From: Bacteroidota bacterium
Lineage (GTDB): Bacteria > Bacteroidota > Ignavibacteria > Ignavibacteriales > Ignavibacteriaceae
Reading direction: 5' to 3'
NCBI GenBank assembly: GCA_021796135.1
Contig: JAJYOQ010000017.1
Location: 1-21,927 of the forward strand
Length of the DNA stretch: 21,927 nucleotides
Part shown: positions 16,185 to 21,927 of the stretch, one piece after another
How the letters are laid out: each line of letters begins with the position of its first letter
How positions within the stretch are numbered: position 1 is the first letter of the stretch
The notes under the pieces: generated by a model
What the model saw: only the letters and a program-made list of their open reading frames with translations
What the model was told of the DNA's origin: nothing
Databases searched by the model: none
Made by a program: the position numbers and the translations under genes

Positions 16185-16592
16185 ATGAAATTAAATAATA
16201 TAGATCATATTGCAATTGCAGTTAAGGACCTAGACAAGTCAATAAAATTATATGAAGAGCTGTTCGGACTTAAATGTTATTTAATTGAGGAAGTAGAAGA
16301 TCAAAAAGTAAAGACAGCATTCTTTAAATTAGGCGATGTTAAATTAGAACTTCTTGAAGCGAATGATCCGCAAAGCCCGATAGCCAAGTTCATTGAAAAA
16401 AGAGGAGAAGGCATGCATCATATTGCTTATTTAGTTGATGATGTTAAAGCTTCATTAGAAGAATTAGAGGGCAACGGAGTGCAGCTAATAGATAAACATC
16501 CCCGAACCGGAGCTGAAAATTTCGATATTGCATTTCTTCATCCAAAGTCTACATCCGGCGTGCTGACAGAGCTAGTGGGAAAGAAAAAATAA
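16185..16592 (+). CDS. mce: Methylmalonyl-CoA epimerase
   Basis: It interconverts (R)- and (S)-methylmalonyl-CoA in the propionyl-CoA/succinyl-CoA pathway. The 135 residues form two glyoxalase-fold halves. The family motifs are NNIDHIAIAVKDLDKSIKLY with metal ligand His8, LGDVKLELLE with Glu55 (Gln in the Propionibacterium enzyme), GEGMHHIAYLVDDV with His79, and SGVLTELVG with Glu129, the metal ligand/catalytic acid. The PRTGAENFDIAFLHPKST segment is also typical. It has a poor ribosome binding site and follows a 200-base spacer. No methylmalonyl-CoA mutase or carboxylase gene is adjacent; a membrane-protein gene starts 23 bases downstream. A generic glyoxalase is possible but the length and motif set fit epimerase well. 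Confidence 0.9.
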   Translation: MKLNNIDHIAIAVKDLDKSIKLYEELFGLKCYLIEEVEDQKVKTAFFKLGDVKLELLEANDPQSPIAKFIEKRGEGMHHIAYLVDDVKASLEELEGNGVQLIDKHPRTGAENFDIAFLHPKSTSGVLTELVGKKK

Positions 16593-16615
16593 TTTAAAAT
16601 TAATATATAATAAAA

Positions 16616-17233
16616 ATGAATTGGTCAGATTTTCTTAAAAACAAAAAACTGCTAGTCAGATTTACAATTTCAGTAATTGGAGTAGTCATAATTTTATTTT
16701 TTATGACTCATTTCCTTAATTTTATTGAGCAGAGGCAGGGAGTAATTCTTAATGATCCGATTTTAAATATGCTTCCGCCAATTAACCTGACATGGTTAAT
16801 ATTTACGGTAATATATTTATCATTAATTCTGACGATATCCCTGATAATAAAAAATCCCATGAGTTTATTATTTGCAATTAGAGCTTATGGAATAATGATA
16901 GTTTTGAGAATAATTGCAATGTATTTACTGCCGCTTAATCCGCCGGCAGGAATGATTTTATTAAATGATCCTTTTGTACAGTTTTTTGGATCCGGAAATA
17001 TTCTTACTAAAGATTTATTCTTTTCGGGACACACTGCCACGCTTTTCCTTTTCTATCTTCTAATTGATAAGAAAATTTATAAAAATATTCTTTTAGGTCT
17101 GACAATAATAATCGCATACCTGGTATTGGCACAACACGTGCATTATTCGATAGATGTATTTGCTGCGCCGTTTTTTTCATACTCAGCATATAAAATAGCC
17201 GGATATTTAAGCAAAGCAGAAAAATTGTTATAG
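16616..17233 (+). CDS. PAP2_C (sphingomyelin-synthase-like) membrane phosphotransferase
   Basis: The 205-residue protein has about six hydrophobic segments. Near the C-terminus it carries LFFSGHTATLFLFYLLIDK (His139) and AQHVHYSIDVFAAPFFSY (His176, Asp180). This H...H-x3-D arrangement in SGHT and H-x-HY(S/T)xD is the catalytic triad of sphingomyelin synthases and related lipid phosphotransferases (PAP2_C), which move a phospho-headgroup onto ceramide or diacylglycerol. A PP motif in LPPINLTW (53-60) may match the family's first conserved motif. The protein is shorter than animal SMS, lacking the SAM domain. It is sandwiched closely between mce and a small unknown gene. The fold call is good; headgroup and acceptor, and whether the host makes sphingolipids, are unknown. 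Confidence 0.75.
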   Translation: MNWSDFLKNKKLLVRFTISVIGVVIILFFMTHFLNFIEQRQGVILNDPILNMLPPINLTWLIFTVIYLSLILTISLIIKNPMSLLFAIRAYGIMIVLRIIAMYLLPLNPPAGMILLNDPFVQFFGSGNILTKDLFFSGHTATLFLFYLLIDKKIYKNILLGLTIIIAYLVLAQHVHYSIDVFAAPFFSYSAYKIAGYLSKAEKLL

Positions 17234-17261
17234 TAGAGATGACAATAGCGGAATTTTGAAA

Positions 17262-17600
17262 ATGAATAATCAAGAAGATAAGAAGGCAAATGAAATAGCG
17301 TCGATGTTTTCAAATTCAATTATAAACAGCGGCATTAATATTGAGCCATACAACAGCGATTTTAAATCCATTTCGGATTTTAAGCAATACCTCACACAAA
17401 GACTCGCAGAAATGTTAGAAAAAGATTTTAATGGACTTATAAATTTATTATATCGTATTGATATTGATGAGAATGATCTTCAGGAAGTATTTTCTTCACA
17501 AAACAAGGAATTTATTCCTTCGGCATTGGCAGATTTAATAATCAAACGCCAGATCCAAAAAATCAACATAAGAATGAAAATCAAGAAAGATTCCATATAA
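17262..17600 (+). CDS. Small conserved-looking protein, unknown function
   Basis: This encodes 112 residues starting MNNQEDKKANEIASMFSNSI, with the core LTQRLAEMLEKDFNGLINLLYRIDIDENDLQEVF and SALADLIIKRQIQKINIRMK. It is predicted all-helical, soluble, with no cysteine or signal peptide. The pattern of an LYRIDI(D)E block followed by LADLIIxRQxQK recalls small uncharacterised proteins I associate with Bacteroidota, but I cannot name a family. The start is ATG at 17262; the frame also reads from TTG at 17256, which lies too close to be distinguished. The gene begins 28 bases after the PAP2_C gene and is probably in its transcript. A hairpin follows its stop. Confidence 0.65.
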   Translation: MNNQEDKKANEIASMFSNSIINSGINIEPYNSDFKSISDFKQYLTQRLAEMLEKDFNGLINLLYRIDIDENDLQEVFSSQNKEFIPSALADLIIKRQIQKINIRMKIKKDSI

Positions 17601-17626
17601 TTTTAACATTTTCCCCGTGTTAAAAT
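17600..17626 (+). terminator. AT-rich hairpin after the small gene
   Basis: ATTTTAACA at 17600-17608 pairs with TGTTAAAAT at 17618-17626 across the nine-base loop TTTTCCCCG. The stem is perfect for 9 bp but AT-rich and lacks a T-run after it, so terminator function is only possible. Confidence 0.35.
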
Positions 17627-17637
17627 GAGGCTAACTT

Positions 17638-17653
17638 CTAATAATATTATTAG
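17638..17653. repeat. Perfect 16-bp palindrome CTAATAATATTATTAG
   Basis: The sequence equals its own reverse complement over 16 bases and sits in the 152-base spacer about 100 bases before the coiled-coil gene. TAACT and AGTTA flank it as a slightly offset outer repeat. It could be a dimeric regulator site for that gene or a chance AT palindrome. Confidence 0.3.
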
Positions 17654-17752
17654 TTAAGGAAATCACTTTAACTTGAAAATTAATAAAGTAATATTTAAGT
17701 TGTCTTTAGGATATATTTAAAGTAAGTATTTAATCTAATATTAGGCGAATTT

Positions 17753-19675
17753 ATGTCACTTTTTAAATCGAAAAAATTAGAATTGCTCAAAGATGAAAAT
17801 GAGGATTTAAAGAATAAACTTCATTTCATTTCAGAGAAAAAGGAAAATGCGAGATATTTAGAAGAATTACTTGTTAAACTAAGGAAAGAAGTAGTACAAT
17901 TAAATAAAGACAAGAATTCATATCAAGAAGCTATTAATTCATTTAAGGCAGAAAAAGAACAAAAGCTTGAACAAATATCCGAGCTTCAGAGAAGTATTAA
18001 CAGTTTAAATGAAATGAAAGATGAGCTGAATAATACAATTCTTACATATTCCGGACACGCAGCCAATTTAGAGACCAGCGAAACATCTAATGAAATAATT
18101 CTGACAGATGACAGCAAAAAAAATACAGAAGAAATTGAACAATATATTCGGGAATTAAATCAAAGGATCAAGGAATTAACCGATCAGGAAGCAGAGTTAC
18201 AAAACACGATTGACATACGCAATAATGAATTAATTCATTTAGATGAGCAGAAAAATCAATTATTGTCAAAACAATCGGGATTGAAAAGTGAATTAAGTGT
18301 ATCGGAAGAAAACATTGTTAATTATGAAGAAAAAATAAGCAAGCAGCAGCAAGAAATAAATCAGAAGAACAAGCAAATAGCCGAATACAGCACAAAGCTG
18401 GAATCCATCCGGTTTGAATATGAGACAGTATTAAAAAATTTATCCGAGCTGCATGAAAAAGAAATTAGCGCAAAGACACGTCTTGAGAAAATAATCACCG
18501 AAGAAAAAGAGAAAAGTGAGTCAATCAAGGAATCCGCAGCGTTTTATCATGAGCTTGAAGTTAAGAAGAAATTACTTAATGATCTTCAGGAAAGTTTAGA
18601 GAGTTTAAAAAAAGAAAGCAGCTTAAAAGAAAAAGAGCTTTTTGATATTGAGCAGACATTATCCATAAAGTCAAGCAGACTTACAAAGATAGATTTGGAA
18701 TTACATTCACTTGAGAGTAAATCGGAAGAATTGAGAGAAGAAGCGAGAAAGTATGAAGCTCTTAAAAATGAAATTCAGCAGAAATATTCTCAAGAGCGGG
18801 AGATTATAGAAAAGCTTTCAGAGCAAAAAAATAAACTGCAGGAAATTGTTCCGCTTTTAGTCAAGAGGAAAAAAGAAATTGAAGATAATAATAACGAATC
18901 GGAAGAACGATTCACCAAGATGTTTCAAAAATTCAACCATGAATTCAATGAGATAAACAAAAAGCGTAATATACTCGAGAAGATACTGCTTAAAAAGGAA
19001 ACTGATTTAGACGAAAAGGATCAGCAGCTTTTTGAAAAAATAGCATTTCTTGAAGAAAGTCAAAAAGTTCTTAATGTCCGTCAGGCAGAGCTTGAGTCAA
19101 TTGAAACGTCATTAGACAGACTATCGGAGCAAAGATTAAACTTAAAAGAGGAACTTACTAAGCTTGAGCAGGATTCAATAGAGAAAAGAAATTTTAATTC
19201 CGATTTGAGAACCGAAACCGAGCTGTTACTTAAGAAGAAAATTGTTTTAGAAAAGAGTTTACAGGAACTACTTAGAATATATAACGAGAGTTTCACTAAA
19301 ATAGATATTAGAAAAGAGAAACAGTTTAATGAATTGAGACAATATGAAGATACTTTGCAGCAATATAGAAGCAAAATAGATCAATCGATTAAAGATTTGG
19401 AACAACTGCAATCAAAAATCGGTACAATTAAAATTGAACATGAAGAGTATAAAGGAAGTTTATCAAAAATGGTTAACATGAAGAAGAGACTTCATGAAGA
19501 GATACTAAAACAGCAAACGACTTTGCAAAAGTATCAAAAGGTCCGGGAAAAATTGAAAATTGAAAATCTCATTGATACAAATAAAATCACCGGAGGGTCA
19601 TATCAAAATGAGCCGCCCAAAGCCGTTGAGCAAAAGAACTTGAATCAAAAAGATCTGCATATATTCAAACTATAA
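17753..19675 (+). CDS. Large coiled-coil protein, unknown (scaffold or filament-like)
   Basis: The 640-residue protein is almost entirely heptad-rich helix, dominated by Glu, Lys, Leu, Gln, Ser and Asn. I see no cysteine or tryptophan, no signal peptide or membrane segment, and no nucleotide-binding motif, so it is not an SMC or Rad50 ATPase. It starts MSLFKSKKLELLKDENEDLK. An interruption near 103-125 (TYSGHAANLETSETSNEIIL) may split a short first rod from the long second one. The last 35 residues (KITGGSYQNEPPKAVEQKNL and on to HIFKL) are not coiled coil and may form a docking tail. The start has a weak AGG ribosome binding site at about nine bases. It is transcribed apart or with the upstream genes; no partner is apparent. 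A cytoskeletal or scaffolding role is an inference from architecture only. Confidence 0.75.
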   Translation: MSLFKSKKLELLKDENEDLKNKLHFISEKKENARYLEELLVKLRKEVVQLNKDKNSYQEAINSFKAEKEQKLEQISELQRSINSLNEMKDELNNTILTYSGHAANLETSETSNEIILTDDSKKNTEEIEQYIRELNQRIKELTDQEAELQNTIDIRNNELIHLDEQKNQLLSKQSGLKSELSVSEENIVNYEEKISKQQQEINQKNKQIAEYSTKLESIRFEYETVLKNLSELHEKEISAKTRLEKIITEEKEKSESIKESAAFYHELEVKKKLLNDLQESLESLKKESSLKEKELFDIEQTLSIKSSRLTKIDLELHSLESKSEELREEARKYEALKNEIQQKYSQEREIIEKLSEQKNKLQEIVPLLVKRKKEIEDNNNESEERFTKMFQKFNHEFNEINKKRNILEKILLKKETDLDEKDQQLFEKIAFLEESQKVLNVRQAELESIETSLDRLSEQRLNLKEELTKLEQDSIEKRNFNSDLRTETELLLKKKIVLEKSLQELLRIYNESFTKIDIRKEKQFNELRQYEDTLQQYRSKIDQSIKDLEQLQSKIGTIKIEHEEYKGSLSKMVNMKKRLHEEILKQQTTLQKYQKVREKLKIENLIDTNKITGGSYQNEPPKAVEQKNLNQKDLHIFKL

Positions 19676-19699
19676 CAAACTTTTCATTCAATAGCATCT

Positions 19700-19724
19700 A
19701 TAAAATTGAGAAACAAAATTTTAT
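19700..19724 (+). terminator. Possible AT-rich terminator after the coiled-coil gene
   Basis: ATAAAATT (19700-19707) and AATTTTAT (19717-19724) can pair around a nine-base loop. The T-rich run TTTATAATTTTTTAATTA follows. All stem pairs are A-T, so stability is low. Confidence 0.3.
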
Positions 19725-19752
19725 TTTATAATTTTTTAATTAGAGACATATT

Positions 19753-21141
19753 ATGCCCAATTTCAAATGTAATAGCAAAGCAAAAACTCAATCAAAAAAT
19801 ATTTTTATTTATTTAATAATAGTATTTATGATAAGCAGCTCACCGATTAAAATATTTTCCCAAATTAAATCAGAAGTTATTCATCCATCATGGAGTTACA
19901 ATCAGACAATATATGAAGTCAACCTGCGACAGTACACAAAAAGCGGGAGCTTTAAATCTTTTGAGAAACATCTGCCCGAAATAAAAAAATTAGGAGCGGG
20001 GATACTTTGGTTAATGCCGATAAATCCGATAGGGGTAAAAAATCGTAAAGGCAAGTTAGGGAGTTATTATTCAGTACAGAATTATGAAGCAGTTAATCCG
20101 GAATTCGGGACACTAGCAGAGTTTAAATCTCTAGTCAAGGAGATTCATAAAATGGGCATGCATGTTATTATCGATTGGGTAGCCGATCATACTTCATGGG
20201 ATAATGTATGGACGAAGCAGCATCCTGATTTTTTTAAAAAAGATTCTGCCGGGAATTTTATTCCTCCCGTAAGAGATTGGACAGATGTAATAGCGCTTGA
20301 TTATTCAAATAAAAAATTATGGACAGCAATGATAGATGCAATGGAATTCTGGGTAAAGGATTGCGACATAGACGGATTCCGTTGTGATGTTGCTGATATG
20401 GTTCCTACGCCATTTTGGGATAAAGCCCGGACAGCTCTTGATAAAATCAAACCTGTTTTTATGCTTGCCGAAGCAGAGAAGCCGGATCTTCAGGTTAAGG
20501 CATTTGACATGACATATTCGTGGTCATTATATGATTTAATGCATAACATATCTTTGGGCAAGAAGGGTCCTTCAGACGTAATAAAATATTTTGCGCATGA
20601 AGAAAAGCGATTTCCCATGAATTCATTCAGGATGAGATTCACGACAAATCACGATAAGAATAGCTGGGACGGAACAGAGTTTAAAATTTTTGGCGATGCC
20701 GCACAAATGTTTGCCGCATTTATTGATGTTATTCCCGGAACTCCGCTAGTTTACAATGGGCAGGAAATCGGATCTCACAAGCAATTAAAATTTTTTGATA
20801 AAGACACAATAGATTGGAAGCCCTCCCCTTTTAGGGAATTTTATTCAAAGCTCATACATTTAAAACTAAATAACAAAGCCCTACTTTCGGGCGATAAGGG
20901 CGGGGATTTAGAACTTGTTTCATCTCCAGCTGATAAGTCCGTTTTTTCATTTGTCAGAGAAAAAGGCGGAGATAAAGTTTTTGCAGTTTTTAATTTATCG
21001 GCAAAGCCGGTGACGAGAGAGTTAAGCAATAAGGATATAAAAGGAAGCTACATAAATTTATTCAGCGGTAAGAAAACTTCATTTACCGAAACACACAAAT
21101 TTGAATTAAAGCCCTGGGATTATCTTATTTTTTATAAGTAG
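19753..21141 (+). CDS. GH13 alpha-amylase-family glycoside hydrolase, exported or membrane-anchored
   Basis: A (beta/alpha)8 glycosidase acting on alpha-glucans or related glycosides. Residues about 15-36 (KNIFIYLIIVFMISSSPIKIFS) form a signal peptide or anchor after a basic start, so it acts outside the cytoplasm. The GH13 regions are region I DWVADHTS (141-148), region II GFRCDVAD with nucleophile Asp212, region III FMLAEAE with acid/base Glu240, and region IV TTNHD with Asp301. The N-terminal IYEVNLRQYTKSGSF and C-terminal beta domain (VFAVFNLSAKPVTREL) are typical. At 462 residues it is compact. No sugar transporter, regulator or SusC/D genes are adjacent, so the substrate is not indicated. 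Catalytic residues are intact and the family is certain. Confidence 0.92.
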   Translation: MPNFKCNSKAKTQSKNIFIYLIIVFMISSSPIKIFSQIKSEVIHPSWSYNQTIYEVNLRQYTKSGSFKSFEKHLPEIKKLGAGILWLMPINPIGVKNRKGKLGSYYSVQNYEAVNPEFGTLAEFKSLVKEIHKMGMHVIIDWVADHTSWDNVWTKQHPDFFKKDSAGNFIPPVRDWTDVIALDYSNKKLWTAMIDAMEFWVKDCDIDGFRCDVADMVPTPFWDKARTALDKIKPVFMLAEAEKPDLQVKAFDMTYSWSLYDLMHNISLGKKGPSDVIKYFAHEEKRFPMNSFRMRFTTNHDKNSWDGTEFKIFGDAAQMFAAFIDVIPGTPLVYNGQEIGSHKQLKFFDKDTIDWKPSPFREFYSKLIHLKLNNKALLSGDKGGDLELVSSPADKSVFSFVREKGGDKVFAVFNLSAKPVTRELSNKDIKGSYINLFSGKKTSFTETHKFELKPWDYLIFYK

Positions 21142-21197
21142 CGAGTAAGTGAATATCGAGAAGTTTACTCACTAAACTTAAACAAAGAGTAATAGAA

Positions 21198-21461
21198 ATG
21201 AAATATATAGATAAAGAAGAAAAAGAGATAATAGAATCTTATGATAAAGGAGAATGGAAATCTATTAAGAAGAAAGATCAAAAAGTTTATGTAAAAGCTG
21301 CGAAAGAAAGTATTTCCAAAAATAAACGAATTAACATTCGTTTAACTACAAAGGATTATCACGACATTCAAGTGAAAGCAATAGAAGAAGGAATCCCATA
21401 TCAGACGTTAATTTCCAGCATTATTCATAAGTATAATAAAGGGAAATTAAAATCAGCTTAA
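21198..21461 (+). CDS. CopG/ribbon-helix-helix antitoxin (PF12441-like)
   Basis: The 87-residue protein starts MKYIDKEEKEIIESYDKGEW, an acidic helix followed by KSIKKK, typical of CopG antitoxins. The C-terminal half, KRINIRLTTKDYHDIQVKAI and EEGIPYQTLISSIIHKY, is the ribbon-helix-helix DNA-binding unit with the characteristic INIRL strand and IPYQTLISSI helix. Such antitoxins neutralise a small toxin, usually encoded immediately next to them, and repress their own operon. Here the 56 bases upstream, after the GH13 gene, are too short for a toxin gene, and the next 100 bases downstream hold none on the plus strand. It therefore looks like an orphan antitoxin. The ATG at 21198 has only a weak ribosome binding site (AGAG). 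Confidence 0.8.
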   Translation: MKYIDKEEKEIIESYDKGEWKSIKKKDQKVYVKAAKESISKNKRINIRLTTKDYHDIQVKAIEEGIPYQTLISSIIHKYNKGKLKSA

Positions 21462-21469
21462 ATCCGGGA

Positions 21470-21492
21470 CTAATAAGAAAACTTCTTATTAG
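21470..21492. terminator. 10-bp inverted repeat between convergent genes
   Basis: CTAATAAGAA (21470-21479) and TTCTTATTAG (21483-21492) form a perfect 10-bp stem with a three-base loop. It lies directly after the CopG antitoxin stop and between two convergent genes, which suits a terminator working in both directions, but neither side has a strong T-run. It could also be a protein-binding palindrome. Confidence 0.4.
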
Positions 21493-21577
21493 AACTGCCC
21501 AAAATATCTATTTCAAAAGAATTAGTTTTTTTTGCCGCAACCCACATATTACGGTTCGAATATTGCCACGTAAAATA

Positions 21578-21927
21578 TTATATGTTTTCTAAATCAATTG
21601 GAATAATAAATTCTCTGCCTTTTGTCGGTGGCATTTTTTTTAGGTAATGTAGTCTCCCAATTATGATGCCCGGATGTGTCCCAAACTTTTTGGCAAACTT
21701 GGTTATATCTGCTGGTTGTAAAGGTGTGATTTTTAAAATCTCTTGTTCTTGTTCAACTGCTAACGTCCATTTAGCGGCAAAATCGTTTGCTTCCTTTTCT
21801 TTTTCATCAATATAATCTGTATATCTAACGTCTTCTAAAAAAATATCTTTTTTGCCGTGTAATAAAATATGACCGGCTTCGTGGAAAAAGGTAAACCAGA
21901 AACTATCATTACGCTTGATACTGCTAT
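21578..21927 (-). CDS. ImmA/IrrE-family metallopeptidase domain protein, C-terminal part (HigA-type antitoxin or regulator; cut by window edge)
   Basis: Reading the reverse strand from the right edge gives an uninterrupted frame of 115 residues ending TAA at 21580-21578. It opens with RNDSFWFTFFHEAGHILLHG, the zinc-metallopeptidase HExxH motif as HEAGH, then has KEANDFAAKWTL, the Glu-Ala/Asp-Ala-type third-ligand helix, and ends with a short domain (FGTHPGIIIGRLHYLKK). This is the C-terminal ImmA/IrrE domain. It often follows an XRE helix-turn-helix domain in HigA-like antitoxins paired with HigB toxins, or in stress and phage regulators. The N-terminal part and any toxin gene would lie beyond 21927. 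The domain call is firm; the antitoxin role is inferred from the FWFTFFHEAGHI style. Confidence 0.82.
   Translation of the reverse strand, partial: SSIKRNDSFWFTFFHEAGHILLHGKKDIFLEDVRYTDYIDEKEKEANDFAAKWTLAVEQEQEILKITPLQPADITKFAKKFGTHPGIIIGRLHYLKKMPPTKGREFIIPIDLENI

Noticed and set aside
21143..21170. GAGTAA...TTACTC inverted repeat upstream of the CopG gene, considered as an antitoxin operator or GH13 terminator
   Set aside because: Only six paired bases across a 16-base loop with no T-run; too weak to call.

Overview
The window is AT-rich, densely coded DNA with short spacers. It has clear AAGGAG-type ribosome binding sites and frequent TTG/GTG starts. The gene set is bacterial: type-2 (eukaryote-like) IleRS, a DivIVA-domain protein beside yggS, LspA, a DksA-like protein and a GT9 heptosyltransferase-like enzyme. 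Together these suggest a Gram-negative member of the Bacteroidota/Chlorobiota (FCB) group, possibly Ignavibacteria-like. This placement rests on gene style and is not proven. No rRNA, tRNA, CRISPR array or insertion sequence was seen, and no gene-free stretch exceeds 300 bases.

Layout. Positions 1-9140 are one long minus-strand run, read right to left: yggS, a divIVA-domain gene, a purine nucleoside phosphorylase, a 4-TM/coiled-coil membrane protein, ileS (broken by a +1 frameshift at about 4560), a dksA/traR-like gene with an unusual cysteine cluster, two tandem lspA genes, an rluD-type pseudouridine synthase, and the start of a probable glycosyltransferase cut by the window edge. Spacers are tiny, with ATGA and TAATG overlaps, so much of it is probably co-transcribed. 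Positions 9354-11677 on the plus strand carry phosphate acetyltransferase, MscL with a C-terminal zinc-ribbon-like tail, and an exported alpha-acetolactate decarboxylase. Positions 11674-12886 (minus) hold a GT2 glycosyltransferase and an S4-less RsuA/RluE-type pseudouridine synthase. Positions 13127-14458 (plus) hold a small charged protein and a GT9 glycosyltransferase. Positions 14462-15984 (minus) hold an aldo/keto reductase and a LOG-family protein. Positions 16185-21461 (plus) hold methylmalonyl-CoA epimerase, a sphingomyelin-synthase-like PAP2_C membrane protein, a small unknown protein, a 640-residue coiled-coil protein, a GH13 glycosidase and a lone CopG-type antitoxin. The right edge (minus) holds the C-terminal part of an ImmA/IrrE metallopeptidase-domain protein.

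Function. Most genes are housekeeping: translation and rRNA/tRNA modification, lipoprotein maturation, nucleoside salvage, PLP homeostasis, acetyl-phosphate and acetoin-branch metabolism, and envelope glycan synthesis. I see no clearly new multi-gene defence or mobile system. The features most worth checking are the ileS frameshift, the tandem lspA pair, the rearranged cysteine cluster in the DksA-like protein, the SMS-like PAP2_C enzyme, the large coiled-coil protein and the toxin-antitoxin remnants at the right edge.
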